Shown: positions 1 through 6,676 of the stretch, one piece after another
Position numbering within the stretch: position 1 is the first letter of the stretch
Layout of the letters: each line of letters begins with the position of its first letter
Origin: Propionibacteriaceae bacterium
Lineage (GTDB): Bacteria; Actinomycetota; Actinomycetes; Propionibacteriales; Propionibacteriaceae
Reading direction: 5' to 3'
Assembly (NCBI GenBank): GCA_003451975.1
Contig: DMIX01000143.1
Coordinates: forward strand, 1 to 8,088
Length of the DNA stretch: 8,088 bases
The notes under the pieces: generated by a model
Database searches by the model: none
The model's input: only the letters and a program-made list of their open reading frames with translations
What the model was told of the DNA's origin: nothing
Made by a program: the position numbers and the translations under genes

Positions 1-1038
1 GGCCATGACGTAGTCCTTGCCCTCCATACGGGCCTTGCCCGCGGCCCGGGCCGCGGCCACCGATCCAGCCGCGACGAGATCGTCGAAGCCGATCACCTCG
101 GCCTTGATGAAGCCCTTCTGGAAGTCGGTGTGGATCACGCCAGCGGCCTCCGGCGCGGTCGCGCCCTTCTTGATGGTCCAGGCGCGGGATTCCTTGGGGC
201 CAGCGGTCAGGTAGCTCTGCAGACCCAGGGTTTCGTAGCCGACTCGCGCCAGAGTGTCCAAGCCCGGCTCGGTGATACCCATCTCCGCGAGGAACTCGGC
301 GGCCTCCTCCGGCTCCAGTTCGGAGAGCTCGGCTTCGATCTTGGCGTCCAGGAAGATGGCCTCAGCCGGTGCCACCAGCGCCTTCATCTTCTCCAGCAGT
401 TCGGTGTCGGCTAGTTCGTCGGCGTCGCAGTTGAACACATACAGGTACGGCTTGGCGGTAAGCAGGAACAACTCGCGCAGCGGTTCCAGGTCCAGCCCGG
501 CAGCGTGAACACCAACTCCGGAATCCAGCACCTTCTTGGCCTCTAGGAAGGCCTCCAGCACCGGCTGCTTCTCCTTCTTGATGCGGGCCTCCTTCTCAAC
601 CCGGGGCAGCGCCTTGTCCAAGGTTTGCAGGTCGGCCAGGATCAGCTCGGTACGGATAGTCTCGATATCGCTGCCGGGATTCACGCCGCCGTCAACGTGG
701 GTCACGTCGGGATCGCGGAACACTCGGGTCACCTGACAAATCGCATCGGCTTCGCGAATATTGGCCAGGAAGGCATTGCCCATGCCTTCGCCCTGCGAGG
801 CACCCTTCACGATGCCGGCGATGTCGACGAAGCTCACCGTGGCGGGCACGATGCGCTCAGATCCGAACACCTTCGCCAGCACCGGCAGGCGCTCATCCGG
901 CACACCGACCACCCCCACATTGGGCTCGATGGTCGCGAACGGGTAATTCGCCGCGAGCACGTTGTTGCGGGTGAGCGCGTTGAACAGAGTGGACTTGCCT
1001 GCGTTGGGCAGCCCGACGATGCCGATGGTTAATGCCAC
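1..1038 (-). CDS. ychF: Redox-regulated ATPase YchF (OLA1/EngD family), 3' end cut off by the window
   Basis: P-loop NTPase of the Obg-related YchF/OLA1 family, a cytosolic ribosome-associated protein linked to translation and stress responses. The frame is open for all 346 codons from a GTG start at 1038 to the window edge and ends in ...GKDYVMA. The E. coli protein is about 363 residues, so roughly 15 C-terminal residues are missing. Visible motifs are the Walker A loop GLPNAGKST (residues 9-17), the switch segment YPFATIEPNVG, the G3 motif DIAG, and a C-terminal TGS domain from about residue 275 (LQTYLTAGP, AWTIKKGATAPEAAGVIHTD). The G4 position reads NCDADE from Asn203, where the family usually has NxxE in place of the GTPase NKxD. 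The GTG start is chosen because the family begins with a few residues before the IGIVGLP strand and an AGGA lies about nine bases upstream. The gene is divergent from the small winged-helix gene. The family call is very secure; ATP preference is known from the family, not shown here. Confidence 0.97.
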   Translation of the reverse strand, partial: MALTIGIVGLPNAGKSTLFNALTRNNVLAANYPFATIEPNVGVVGVPDERLPVLAKVFGSERIVPATVSFVDIAGIVKGASQGEGMGNAFLANIREADAICQVTRVFRDPDVTHVDGGVNPGSDIETIRTELILADLQTLDKALPRVEKEARIKKEKQPVLEAFLEAKKVLDSGVGVHAAGLDLEPLRELFLLTAKPYLYVFNCDADELADTELLEKMKALVAPAEAIFLDAKIEAELSELEPEEAAEFLAEMGITEPGLDTLARVGYETLGLQSYLTAGPKESRAWTIKKGATAPEAAGVIHTDFQKGFIKAEVIGFDDLVAAGSVAAARAAGKARMEGKDYVMA

Positions 1039-1138
1039 GAGGGGAAATCCTACCGGTCTCACCGTCCGCTGCGGACGCCGAGTTCCGCGCCCCGACGAGG
1101 TCGGGCTATGTTGTGGCCACCCGTTGGAAGGAAGCACC
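1039..1138. promoter_or_regulatory. Divergent intergenic region with two perfect dyads
   Basis: This spacer separates ychF (leftward) from the small winged-helix gene (rightward), so it must hold promoters for both. Two perfect dyads are visible. The first is CGTCCGC-T-GCGGACG at 1063-1077, with 7-base arms. The second is CCCGAC-gag-GTCGGG at 1091-1105, with 6-base arms. A weak rightward promoter candidate is TTCCGC (1083-1088), an 18-base spacer, then TATGTT (1107-1112); it matches consensus poorly. The dyads could be operators, possibly for the adjacent DNA-binding protein, or short leader hairpins of the ychF transcript. Nothing in the sequence decides between these. Confidence 0.35.
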
Positions 1139-1318
1139 ATGAGTGACGCCGAGCAGGTACTCGCTGCCATGACCGCCGCCGGTGAGCCGCTGAACGCCGG
1201 CAAGATCGTCGAACTGACCGCCCTCGACCGCAAACAAGTCGACAAGGCGATGGCCGAACTCAAGAAAGCCGGCCAAATCACCTCCCCCAAACGCTGCTAC
1301 TGGTCCCCCGCCGTCTGA
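1139..1318 (+). CDS. Small winged-helix-like DNA-binding protein (59 aa)
   Basis: A 59-residue protein made almost entirely of one helix-turn-helix unit. An N-terminal helix (EQVLAAMTAAGEPL) leads into an AGKIVELTALDRKQVDKAMAELKKAG helix-turn-recognition-helix segment. A short wing and a tail reading ITSPKRCYWSP follow. This layout, including the KRCYW ending, matches small orphan winged-helix proteins found in anaerobic bacteria and archaea and usually annotated as transcriptional regulators; that match is from memory, not a search. The ATG at 1139 is preferred to in-frame starts further upstream because GGAAGGAAG precedes it at good spacing. The upstream extension would also run through the spacer and antisense to the start of ychF. 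No partner domain, metal site beyond a single Cys, or membrane segment is seen. Its target is unknown; autoregulation through the dyads just upstream is a guess. Confidence 0.85.
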   Translation: MSDAEQVLAAMTAAGEPLNAGKIVELTALDRKQVDKAMAELKKAGQITSPKRCYWSPAV

Positions 1319-1326
1319 CCACCGTG

Positions 1327-1374
1327 TTGTGTGCTAGATCCTCCCCCGTAGTCGGTGGAGGATCTAGCGCACAA
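1327..1374. repeat. Palindromic hairpin H1 (left copy flanking the DUF559 gene)
   Basis: An inverted repeat with 18-base arms (1327-1344 and 1357-1374). The left arm is TTGTGTGCTAGATCCTCC; the right arm pairs with it at every position except one G-T wobble. The 12-base loop is CCCGTAGTCGGT. The hairpin sits nine bases after the stop of the small winged-helix gene and about 57 bases before the DUF559 gene. No T-run follows on either strand, so it is not a standard intrinsic terminator, although it could still end transcription. Its core is repeated almost exactly at 2345-2386. Read rightward, its left arm and loop encode VLDPPP and a TAG stop. Confidence 0.9.
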
Positions 1375-1430
1375 TCCACAATTCGGCGGTGCGGTGACCA
1401 ACGGGGGTTCCGGGTGCTGAGGGTGGGGGT

Positions 1431-2366
1431 GTGTATGCGCGAGTGGGGGTTCCTGAGGGACTAGTGCGGCTGAGCCGGGTTCAGGCCGGCGCGTTGAGCC
1501 GGGAGCAGGTGCTAGGGCACGGGGTGTCCGATCGGGTTATTGAGCGGTTGACCGGCGAGGGGCGCTGGGGACGCATCGCCGCAGGTATCTACCGGACCCA
1601 GTCAGATTCCTGGGTTCAACGGGTCTGGGCGGGAGTGCTCCTGGGCGGACCCGGAGCGGTGGCCGGTCGAGATTCGGCGGCTCATCTGCACGGCTGGCTC
1701 AAAGTAGAACCGGACCCCATCACCATCTACGTGGCCAAGCGCATTCAAGTCCGCCGAGACCACCGCTGGGAGTTCGTGCGATCAGCACGCCTGGGAGGCG
1801 GTGAGCCGCCCCGAACCCGGCCAGCCCAAACCATCGTCGACCTCGCCGCAGCATCCTCCGCCGATGAACTCACGACCCTCATTGCCGAGGCGACGGCCTT
1901 CGGACGCCTCAAGGCTGAAGACGTTCGTCGGGTAACGGCCGCAACCCCGAGACTGCCGCACCGTCGGCTCCTCACTGAGGCGCTCGACCTGGTCAGCGCC
2001 GGGGCAATGAGCCCCCTGGAGACCCGCTACCTTCGCGACGTCGAACGCGCCCACGGCCTACCGACCCCGCTGCGCCAAGCAAGCCCCACCGGCGAATACC
2101 AGACCGACGCCTGGTATCCCGACTACGGAGTGATCGTCGAACTCGATGGTGCCGCCTACCACCGCGGCACCGCCCGCGACCGCGATCTGCGACGCGACAG
2201 CCTTCACCTCGTCAACGGCATCGCCACCATCCGCGTCACCTGGCGCATGGTCACCACCACCCCCTGCACCGTGGCCACTACCCTCGCCGCAATCCTCCAC
2301 CGCCACGGCTGGCTCGGCGCCCCAACCCGGTGCTCACGCTGCAAGGTGCTGGATCCTCCCCCATAG
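1431..2366 (+). CDS. AbiEi-type winged-helix / DUF559 (Vsr-like nuclease fold) protein
   Basis: A 311-residue two-domain protein. Residues about 13-60 (LVRLSRVQAGALSREQVLGHGVS through WGRIAAGIYRT) look like the N-terminal winged helix of type IV AbiEi antitoxins. A linker domain follows. The C-terminal region from about residue 193 is a DUF559 domain of the very-short-patch-repair-like PD-(D/E)XK fold. Its candidate catalytic residues are Glu197 (SPLETR), Asp226 (TDAWYPDYG), Glu237 and Asp239 (VELDG), His244 (AAYH) and Asp256 (RDRDLRRD). The core therefore looks intact and possibly active. The GTG at 1431 has a GAGGG about seven bases upstream; GTG at 1443 is an alternative. No AbiEii-type toxin gene adjoins it, so an antitoxin role is doubtful. 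The last codons, VLDPPP-TAG, lie inside the downstream palindrome. The gene is flanked by matched hairpins at 1327-1374 and 2345-2386, which suggests a discrete unit. DNA cleavage or binding is inferred from the fold only. Confidence 0.85.
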   Translation: MYARVGVPEGLVRLSRVQAGALSREQVLGHGVSDRVIERLTGEGRWGRIAAGIYRTQSDSWVQRVWAGVLLGGPGAVAGRDSAAHLHGWLKVEPDPITIYVAKRIQVRRDHRWEFVRSARLGGGEPPRTRPAQTIVDLAAASSADELTTLIAEATAFGRLKAEDVRRVTAATPRLPHRRLLTEALDLVSAGAMSPLETRYLRDVERAHGLPTPLRQASPTGEYQTDAWYPDYGVIVELDGAAYHRGTARDRDLRRDSLHLVNGIATIRVTWRMVTTTPCTVATTLAAILHRHGWLGAPTRCSRCKVLDPPP

Positions 2367-2386
2367 TCGGTGGAGGATCCAGCACC
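2345..2386. repeat. Palindromic hairpin H2 (right copy), overlapping the end of the DUF559 gene
   Basis: A perfect inverted repeat with 15-base arms, GGTGCTGGATCCTCC (2345-2359) and its complement (2372-2386), around the loop CCCATAGTCGGT. The loop matches that of H1 at 11 of 12 positions. The A-T pair 1336/1365 in H1 is a G-C pair here (2351/2380), which preserves the stem. The TAG stop of the DUF559 gene (2364-2366) lies in the loop. The right arm ends seven bases before the stop of the convergent VOC gene. It may act as a bidirectional terminator, but no T-run follows on either side. Confidence 0.9.
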
Positions 2387-2393
2387 CAAGCGT

Positions 2394-3290
2394 TTACGCG
2401 GTGAAGGCGGCGATGTCGATCTTGCGCATGGACAAGAGCTTGGCGAAGGAGGCGGGGGTGAGCATGAGGGCGTCCAAGTGGGCGGGGACGATCTGCCAAC
2501 TCACGCCGAATTGGTCGGTGCACCAGCCGCATTGTTCGGCTTCGGGCACCCTGCTGAGCGCCTCCCAGTAGCGGTCGATTTCGGGCTGATCCTCACACAG
2601 GATCATCAGCGACACGGCTGGGTTGAAGGTGAAGTCCTGGTCAGCGGCAGAATCCATCAAGGCGAACCACTGACCGAAGACCTCGATGTCGGTGAACATG
2701 ACGCTGCCCGGGGCCGCCGGACCGGCCTGCACTGGGTAGCGCATATCCGTGCCGACCCGGGAGCCCGGGAAGGTGTCGACATAGAACGAAGCCGCCTCTG
2801 CGGCGCGATTCTGCGCCGGCCCACCGAACAACAGATCGGGAGTGATGAACGGGCGCGGTTCGCCGTCGGGGTTAGTGAGCATCAACTGCCAACTCACCCC
2901 GTAGCGGTCCTGCATCCAGCCATAGTGAGTGCTGAAGTCATAGGAGTCCAGCGGCATCAGGGCGGTCCCCCCGTCACCGAGCGCATCCCACAGATCATCA
3001 AGGTGCGCCCGGGCGTCCGGGTCGCGGGAGGGGTCGAAGTTCAGCAGGAAGGACAACGACGGTGTCGGGGTGAACTCCGGACCGGCATTGATCGCAACGA
3101 AGCGGTATCCCGCGATCTCGAAATCGACGGTCAGCTCTTTACCGGCGAGTTCCTCCTGGAAGTCCAGCAGTCCCTCCATCGGGTAGTACTGAGTGCCCAG
3201 TTTTCGGGCATTGGGAAACGCGGCGAGATAGAACTCCACAGCTTCGACGGCGACATGGTCGAACCAGAGATTGGGCACGATCTTCTGCAT
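2394..3290 (-). CDS. VOC-superfamily protein with two PhnB-like (3-dmu-9_3-mt) domains
   Basis: A 298-residue cytosolic protein built from two tandem glyoxalase/bleomycin-resistance-fold modules of the PhnB / 3-demethylubiquinone-methyltransferase-like type. Module 1 covers about residues 1-140 (KIVPNLWFDHVAVEAVEFYLAAFPN ... YGWMQDRYGVSWQ). Module 2 covers about 147-280 (PFITPDLLFGG...AAEAASFYVDTFPGSRVG ... CGWCTDQFGVSWQ). The repeated GVSWQ endings at about 131-135 and 262-266 show the internal duplication. The ATG at 3290 is chosen because the family begins MQKIxPxLWFD and an AAGGGA lies upstream. An in-frame ATG at 3389 would add 33 residues unlike the family. The name PhnB reflects homology only; the substrate is unknown and no phosphonate genes are nearby. 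The gene is divergent from pflB and convergent with the DUF559 gene, so it is probably transcribed alone. Confidence 0.9.
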   Translation of the reverse strand: MQKIVPNLWFDHVAVEAVEFYLAAFPNARKLGTQYYPMEGLLDFQEELAGKELTVDFEIAGYRFVAINAGPEFTPTPSLSFLLNFDPSRDPDARAHLDDLWDALGDGGTALMPLDSYDFSTHYGWMQDRYGVSWQLMLTNPDGEPRPFITPDLLFGGPAQNRAAEAASFYVDTFPGSRVGTDMRYPVQAGPAAPGSVMFTDIEVFGQWFALMDSAADQDFTFNPAVSLMILCEDQPEIDRYWEALSRVPEAEQCGWCTDQFGVSWQIVPAHLDALMLTPASFAKLLSMRKIDIAAFTA

Positions 3291-3534
3291 TGGGGGTGTC
3301 CCTTCTATGGGCTGTCTCCAGCCTGACACTTCCTCCGCCTGCCGGCCTAGCGGCAACGTTGCGCATGGGCCGGTGGCGAGCGCTCCCACTCTGTGAGCAT
3401 ATGTCCGATCATTAAACCGTTTGACCTACACTTGGCTACGGCTTCGACGCCACAAGCGTCATGGGACACAGCCATCCAATGAAGGAAACCCGAGCACGGG
3501 GCAATCCGCCGTGCCCGAGTAACGAAGGAGACCA
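3291..3534. promoter_or_regulatory. Divergent control region between the VOC gene and pflB
   Basis: This 244-base spacer must contain the promoters of the VOC gene and the pflBA operon. It holds a nested 32-base dyad (3342-3373), described separately. It also has a comparatively AT-rich stretch around 3398-3432 with TTAAAC-C-GTTTGA, an imperfect palindrome. TTGACC at 3421-3426 could be a -35 box, but no good -10 lies 17 bases after it; TACACT at 3427-3432 could be a -10 without a clear -35. Further right are GACGC-cacaa-GCGTC (3446-3460) and a leader hairpin, CGAGCACGG / CCGTGCCCG with one mismatch (3491-3517). The pflB ribosome site AAGGAGA lies just before its ATG. No convincing Rex, FNR or CRP site was seen, so how oxygen or redox would control pflBA is not evident. 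Confidence 0.5.
3342..3373. promoter_or_regulatory. Nested 32-base dyad, candidate operator
   Basis: An inner perfect 10-base palindrome GCAACGTTGC (3353-3362) and outer arms CCGGCC (3342-3347) and GGCCGG (3368-3373) share exactly the same centre, between 3357 and 3358. Three mismatched pairs separate them; an A-T pair and a T-G wobble extend the outer stem inward. It lies about 50 bases upstream of the VOC gene start and about 160 bases upstream of pflB. Two-step symmetry of this kind suits a dimeric or tetrameric regulator, but in GC-rich DNA the outer six-base match could be chance. Confidence 0.35.
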
Positions 3535-5802
3535 ATGACCACCGAGGTCGACAGCATCACTCTCCCCCAGGACACCCCCTGGAACGGCTTCACCGAAGGC
3601 CTTTGGACTACCAGCATCGATGTACGCGATTTCATTCTGCGCAACTACACGCCCTACACCGGGGACGCAGCGTTCCTCGCCGGCCCCACCGACAAGACCC
3701 TGGACGTCTGGGAAACCCTGCAGCGTGACTACCTCAGCGTCGAGCGCGAGCGTCGCGTCTACGACGTCGAAACTCACATCCCCGCCGATGTGGACGCCTT
3801 TGCCCCCGGCTTCATCTGCGACCGCGACAACGTCATCGTCGGCCTGGGAACCGACAAGCCACTGAAGCGTCCCATGATGCCCGCCGGCGGCTGGCGCATG
3901 GTCGAGACCGCAACCAAGGAAGCCGGCCTCGAACCGGACCCGAAGATCAAGGAGATCTTCACCAAGTACCGCAAGACCCACAATGAGGCGGTCTTCGATA
4001 TCTACACCCCGCGCATCCGAGCCGCCCGCAGTTCACACCTGCTCACCGGGCTGCCCGACGCCTATGGTCGTGGACGCATCATCGGCGACTACCGTCGGGT
4101 CGCGCTCTATGGCATCGACCGGCTGATCGAGGCCAAGGCCGCCGACATGGATTCCATCGTCGACGAGCCCTTCAGCGAGAACTGGGCGCGCTACCGCGAG
4201 GAGCACGCCGAGCAGATCAAGGCGTTGAAGAAGCTGCGCAACCTCGGCGAGAGCTACGGCTTCGATCTGTCCCGCCCGGCCGAGAACTACCGCGAGGCCG
4301 TGCAGTGGACCTACTTCGCCTACCTGGCCAGCGTGAAGAGCCAAGACGGTGCCGCGATGAGCATCGGTCGCCTGTCGGGCTTCTTCGATATCTACGCCGA
4401 GCGTGATCTGGCCGCTGGCGAGATCACCGAAGCTGAAGTTCAGGAGGTCATGGACGCCCTGGTCACCAAGCTGCGCATCGTGCGTTTCCTGCGCACCGAG
4501 GAATACGACCAGATCTTCTCCGGTGACCCCTACTGGGCCACCTGGTCCGACGGCGGCTTCGCCAATGACGGACGCACCCTGGTCACCAAGACTTCGTTCC
4601 GGCTGCTGCAGACGCTGCGCAACCTGGGCCCGGCGCCGGAACCCAACATCACCATCTACTGGGATCCGAAGCTGCCCGACGGCTACAAGGAGTTCTGCTC
4701 TGAAATCTCCATCGAAACGTCGGCACTTCAGTACGAGTCGGACGCCGACATCCGCTGCACCTGGGGCGACGACACCGCCATCGCTTGCTGTGTTTCCCCG
4801 ATGGCGATCGGCAAGCAGATGCAGTTCTTCGGAGCACGGCTGAATGCCGCCAAGGCTCTGCTGTACGCCATCAACGGCGGCCGCGATGAGCGCACCGGCA
4901 CGCTGATCGTGCCCGACTTCGCTTCGATCGACGGCGATGAGCCGCTGCGTTTCGAAGATGTCTGGGCCAAGTACGACGACATGCTCACCCACGCGGTGGA
5001 GACCTATGTCGAGGCGCTGAACATCATCCACTACTGCCACGACCGGTACGCCTACGAGGCCGTCGAGATGGCGCTGCATGACGACGAGATCGTGCGCACC
5101 ATGGGCTGCGGTATCGCCGGGTTGTCGATCGTGGCCGACTCGTTGTCTGCGATCAAGTACGCCAGCGTCACCCCGGTCCGCGACGATTCGGGCCTAGTGG
5201 TGGATTACATCACCGAAGGCGAATACCCGACCTACGGCAACGACGATGACCGCGCCGACGAACTGGCCAAGCTGGTGGTCGCCACCGTGATGGACAAGAT
5301 TCGCGCCATCAAGCTGTACCGTGACGCGGTTCCGACCCAGTCGGTACTGACCATCACCTCCAATGTGGTCTACGGCAAGTTCACCGGCGCCTTCCCCTGC
5401 GGGCATGCCGCCGGCACCCCGTTCGCACCGGGCGCCAACCCCGAGAACGGCCGCGATACCCACGGCATGATCGCCTCGATGATGAGCGTCGGCAAGCTCG
5501 ACTACGACGACGCACTGGACGGCATTTCGCTGACCAACACCATCACCCCGGCCGCCCTGGGACGCACCGAGGCTGAGCGGGTGACGAACCTGGTCGGAAT
5601 CCTGGACGCCGGCTTCGGCGAAGGCCTCTACCACGCCAACATCAACGTGTTGAACCGGGAGACTCTCGTCGATGCGATGGAGAACCCGGAGGAATACCCG
5701 CAACTAACGATTCGGGTCTCGGGCTACGCGGTGAACTTCACCAAGCTCACCCGCGAACAGCAGCTCGACGTGCTCTCGCGCACCTTCCACGAATCGGTCT
5801 AA
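3535..5802 (+). CDS. pflB: Formate C-acetyltransferase (pyruvate formate-lyase)
   Basis: A 755-residue glycyl-radical enzyme that converts pyruvate and CoA to acetyl-CoA and formate in anaerobic sugar metabolism, without making NADH. The active-site cysteine pair is at Cys418-Cys419 in [19 protein letters not shown], the same numbering as the E. coli enzyme. The glycyl-radical motif RVSGYAVNF places the radical at Gly730, 25 residues from the C terminus, matching the 760-residue E. coli protein (Gly734). Other family stretches such as [47 protein letters not shown] and [18 protein letters not shown] are intact, so this is true PFL rather than a diol dehydratase or choline lyase. The ATG at 3535 follows AAGGAGA at ideal spacing. 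The next gene, its activase, begins on the base after the stop. No formate channel gene is visible in the window. Confidence 0.99.
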   Translation: MTTEVDSITLPQDTPWNGFTEGLWTTSIDVRDFILRNYTPYTGDAAFLAGPTDKTLDVWETLQRDYLSVERERRVYDVETHIPADVDAFAPGFICDRDNVIVGLGTDKPLKRPMMPAGGWRMVETATKEAGLEPDPKIKEIFTKYRKTHNEAVFDIYTPRIRAARSSHLLTGLPDAYGRGRIIGDYRRVALYGIDRLIEAKAADMDSIVDEPFSENWARYREEHAEQIKALKKLRNLGESYGFDLSRPAENYREAVQWTYFAYLASVKSQDGAAMSIGRLSGFFDIYAERDLAAGEITEAEVQEVMDALVTKLRIVRFLRTEEYDQIFSGDPYWATWSDGGFANDGRTLVTKTSFRLLQTLRNLGPAPEPNITIYWDPKLPDGYKEFCSEISIETSALQYESDADIRCTWGDDTAIACCVSPMAIGKQMQFFGARLNAAKALLYAINGGRDERTGTLIVPDFASIDGDEPLRFEDVWAKYDDMLTHAVETYVEALNIIHYCHDRYAYEAVEMALHDDEIVRTMGCGIAGLSIVADSLSAIKYASVTPVRDDSGLVVDYITEGEYPTYGNDDDRADELAKLVVATVMDKIRAIKLYRDAVPTQSVLTITSNVVYGKFTGAFPCGHAAGTPFAPGANPENGRDTHGMIASMMSVGKLDYDDALDGISLTNTITPAALGRTEAERVTNLVGILDAGFGEGLYHANINVLNRETLVDAMENPEEYPQLTIRVSGYAVNFTKLTREQQLDVLSRTFHESV

Positions 5803-6669
5803 GTGACCGCTCCCTTCCCTGTGACGGCTGCGACCCACCCTCTCGAAGCCTTCGTACCCCCGCTCCGGGCCACCATGCTCGGCGGTATCCCCACCGCCGA
5901 GCACGTGTCCCGTGGCGATCTGCTGCTCGGTCAGCGCAGCGGCGAGATCGGCATGCTGCATTCCTGGGAACTCGTGACCGCCGTGGACGGTCCGGGCACC
6001 CGTATGACCACCTTCCTGGCAGGCTGCCCGCTGCGCTGTCTGTACTGCCACAACCCCGACACCATGTCGGCCCGCCGCGGTGTGCCGGTGTTGGCTGGCG
6101 ACCTGCTGGATCGGATCACGCGCTACCGCTCAGTGTTCACTGCAACCGGCGGTGGCATCACATTGTCCGGCGGCGAGGCACTGGCCCAGCCGGCCTTCAC
6201 CCGCCGAATCCTGCGCGGGGCTAAGGAACTCGGCATCCACACTGCGCTGGACACCTCGGGCTTCCTCGGCGCGAACTGCGACGACTCGATGTTGGCCGAC
6301 GTCGATCTGGTGCTGCTCGACGTCAAAGCCGGCGATGAGCCCACCTACCACCGCGTCACCGGACGGCGGCTCGCACCCACCGTGGAGTTCGGACGCCGCG
6401 TCGCCGCCACCGGGGTGGAGCTCTGGGTGCGATTCGTACTGGTGCCGGGTCTGACTGATGCCCCGGCAACGATCAAGGCCGTGGCCGACTATGCGGCGTC
6501 ACTGTCCACGCTGACCCGCGTCGAAGTGCTGCCCTTCCATCAGCTGGGTCGGGACAAGTGGGCCGAACTCGGTCTGGATTACGAGTTGGCCACCACCGTT
6601 CCCCCAACAGCCGAACAGGTCGCGCAGGCCCGGGCCATCTTCACCGCCCGCGGCCTGAAGACCTACTGA
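5803..6669 (+). CDS. pflA: Pyruvate formate-lyase activating enzyme (radical SAM)
   Basis: Radical-SAM activase that uses a 4Fe-4S cluster and S-adenosylmethionine to place the glycyl radical on PflB. The cluster motif CxxxCxxC is Cys75, Cys79 and Cys82 (AGCPLRCLYCHNPD). The TVDGPG-like signature AVDGPGTR, the GGGITLSGGEAL SAM-binding segment, LDTSGF, LLDVKA and the LPFHQLGRDKW ending all match PFL activases. The GTG start at 5803 gives 288 residues, about 40-50 more than E. coli PflA (246). Homology begins near residue 48 (GEIGMLHSWELVTAVDGPG), so ATG 5953, giving 238 residues, is an alternative. The extension is proline-rich and not recognised. No clear ribosome site precedes any candidate start; the direct TAA-GTG junction with pflB points to translational coupling or reinitiation. 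Function is certain, start uncertain. Confidence 0.96.
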   Translation: MTAPFPVTAATHPLEAFVPPLRATMLGGIPTAEHVSRGDLLLGQRSGEIGMLHSWELVTAVDGPGTRMTTFLAGCPLRCLYCHNPDTMSARRGVPVLAGDLLDRITRYRSVFTATGGGITLSGGEALAQPAFTRRILRGAKELGIHTALDTSGFLGANCDDSMLADVDLVLLDVKAGDEPTYHRVTGRRLAPTVEFGRRVAATGVELWVRFVLVPGLTDAPATIKAVADYAASLSTLTRVEVLPFHQLGRDKWAELGLDYELATTVPPTAEQVAQARAIFTARGLKTY

Positions 6670-6676
6670 GCTTCTC

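Noticed and set aside
962..1138. Upstream extension of the small winged-helix gene to an earlier ATG
   Set aside because: It would run antisense to the start of ychF and through the divergent promoter region. The ATG at 1139 has a good ribosome site and a complete domain.
1316..1351. Possible UGA readthrough of the winged-helix gene into the VLDPPP tail of H1
   Set aside because: The in-phase alignment could be chance, the protein is complete before the TGA, and no recoding element is recognisable.
1327..2386. Standard insertion sequence bounded by terminal inverted repeats
   Set aside because: Each end is itself a complete hairpin in the same orientation, not a single repeat inverted relative to the other. 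No target-site duplication was evident, and the gene is not a recognised transposase.
2370..3326. 318-codon plus-strand frame opposite the VOC gene
   Set aside because: The minus-strand frame encodes a clear two-domain VOC protein; the plus frame has low-complexity, unrecognisable composition.
3291..3389. Upstream ATG adding 33 residues to the VOC protein
   Set aside because: The extra residues do not resemble the family, whose proteins start near MQKIxPxLWFD. A ribosome site precedes the ATG at 3290.
3291..3534. Rex, FNR or CRP-type operator before pflB
   Set aside because: TGTGA at 3392-3396 has no matching TCACA half-site at the right distance, and no TTGTGA-N-TCACAA-like element was found.
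4033..5079. Long open frame (348 codons) on the minus strand inside pflB
   Set aside because: It is antisense to an unambiguous, motif-complete pflB. Long reverse frames are expected in GC-rich coding DNA, and its translation shows no recognisable family.
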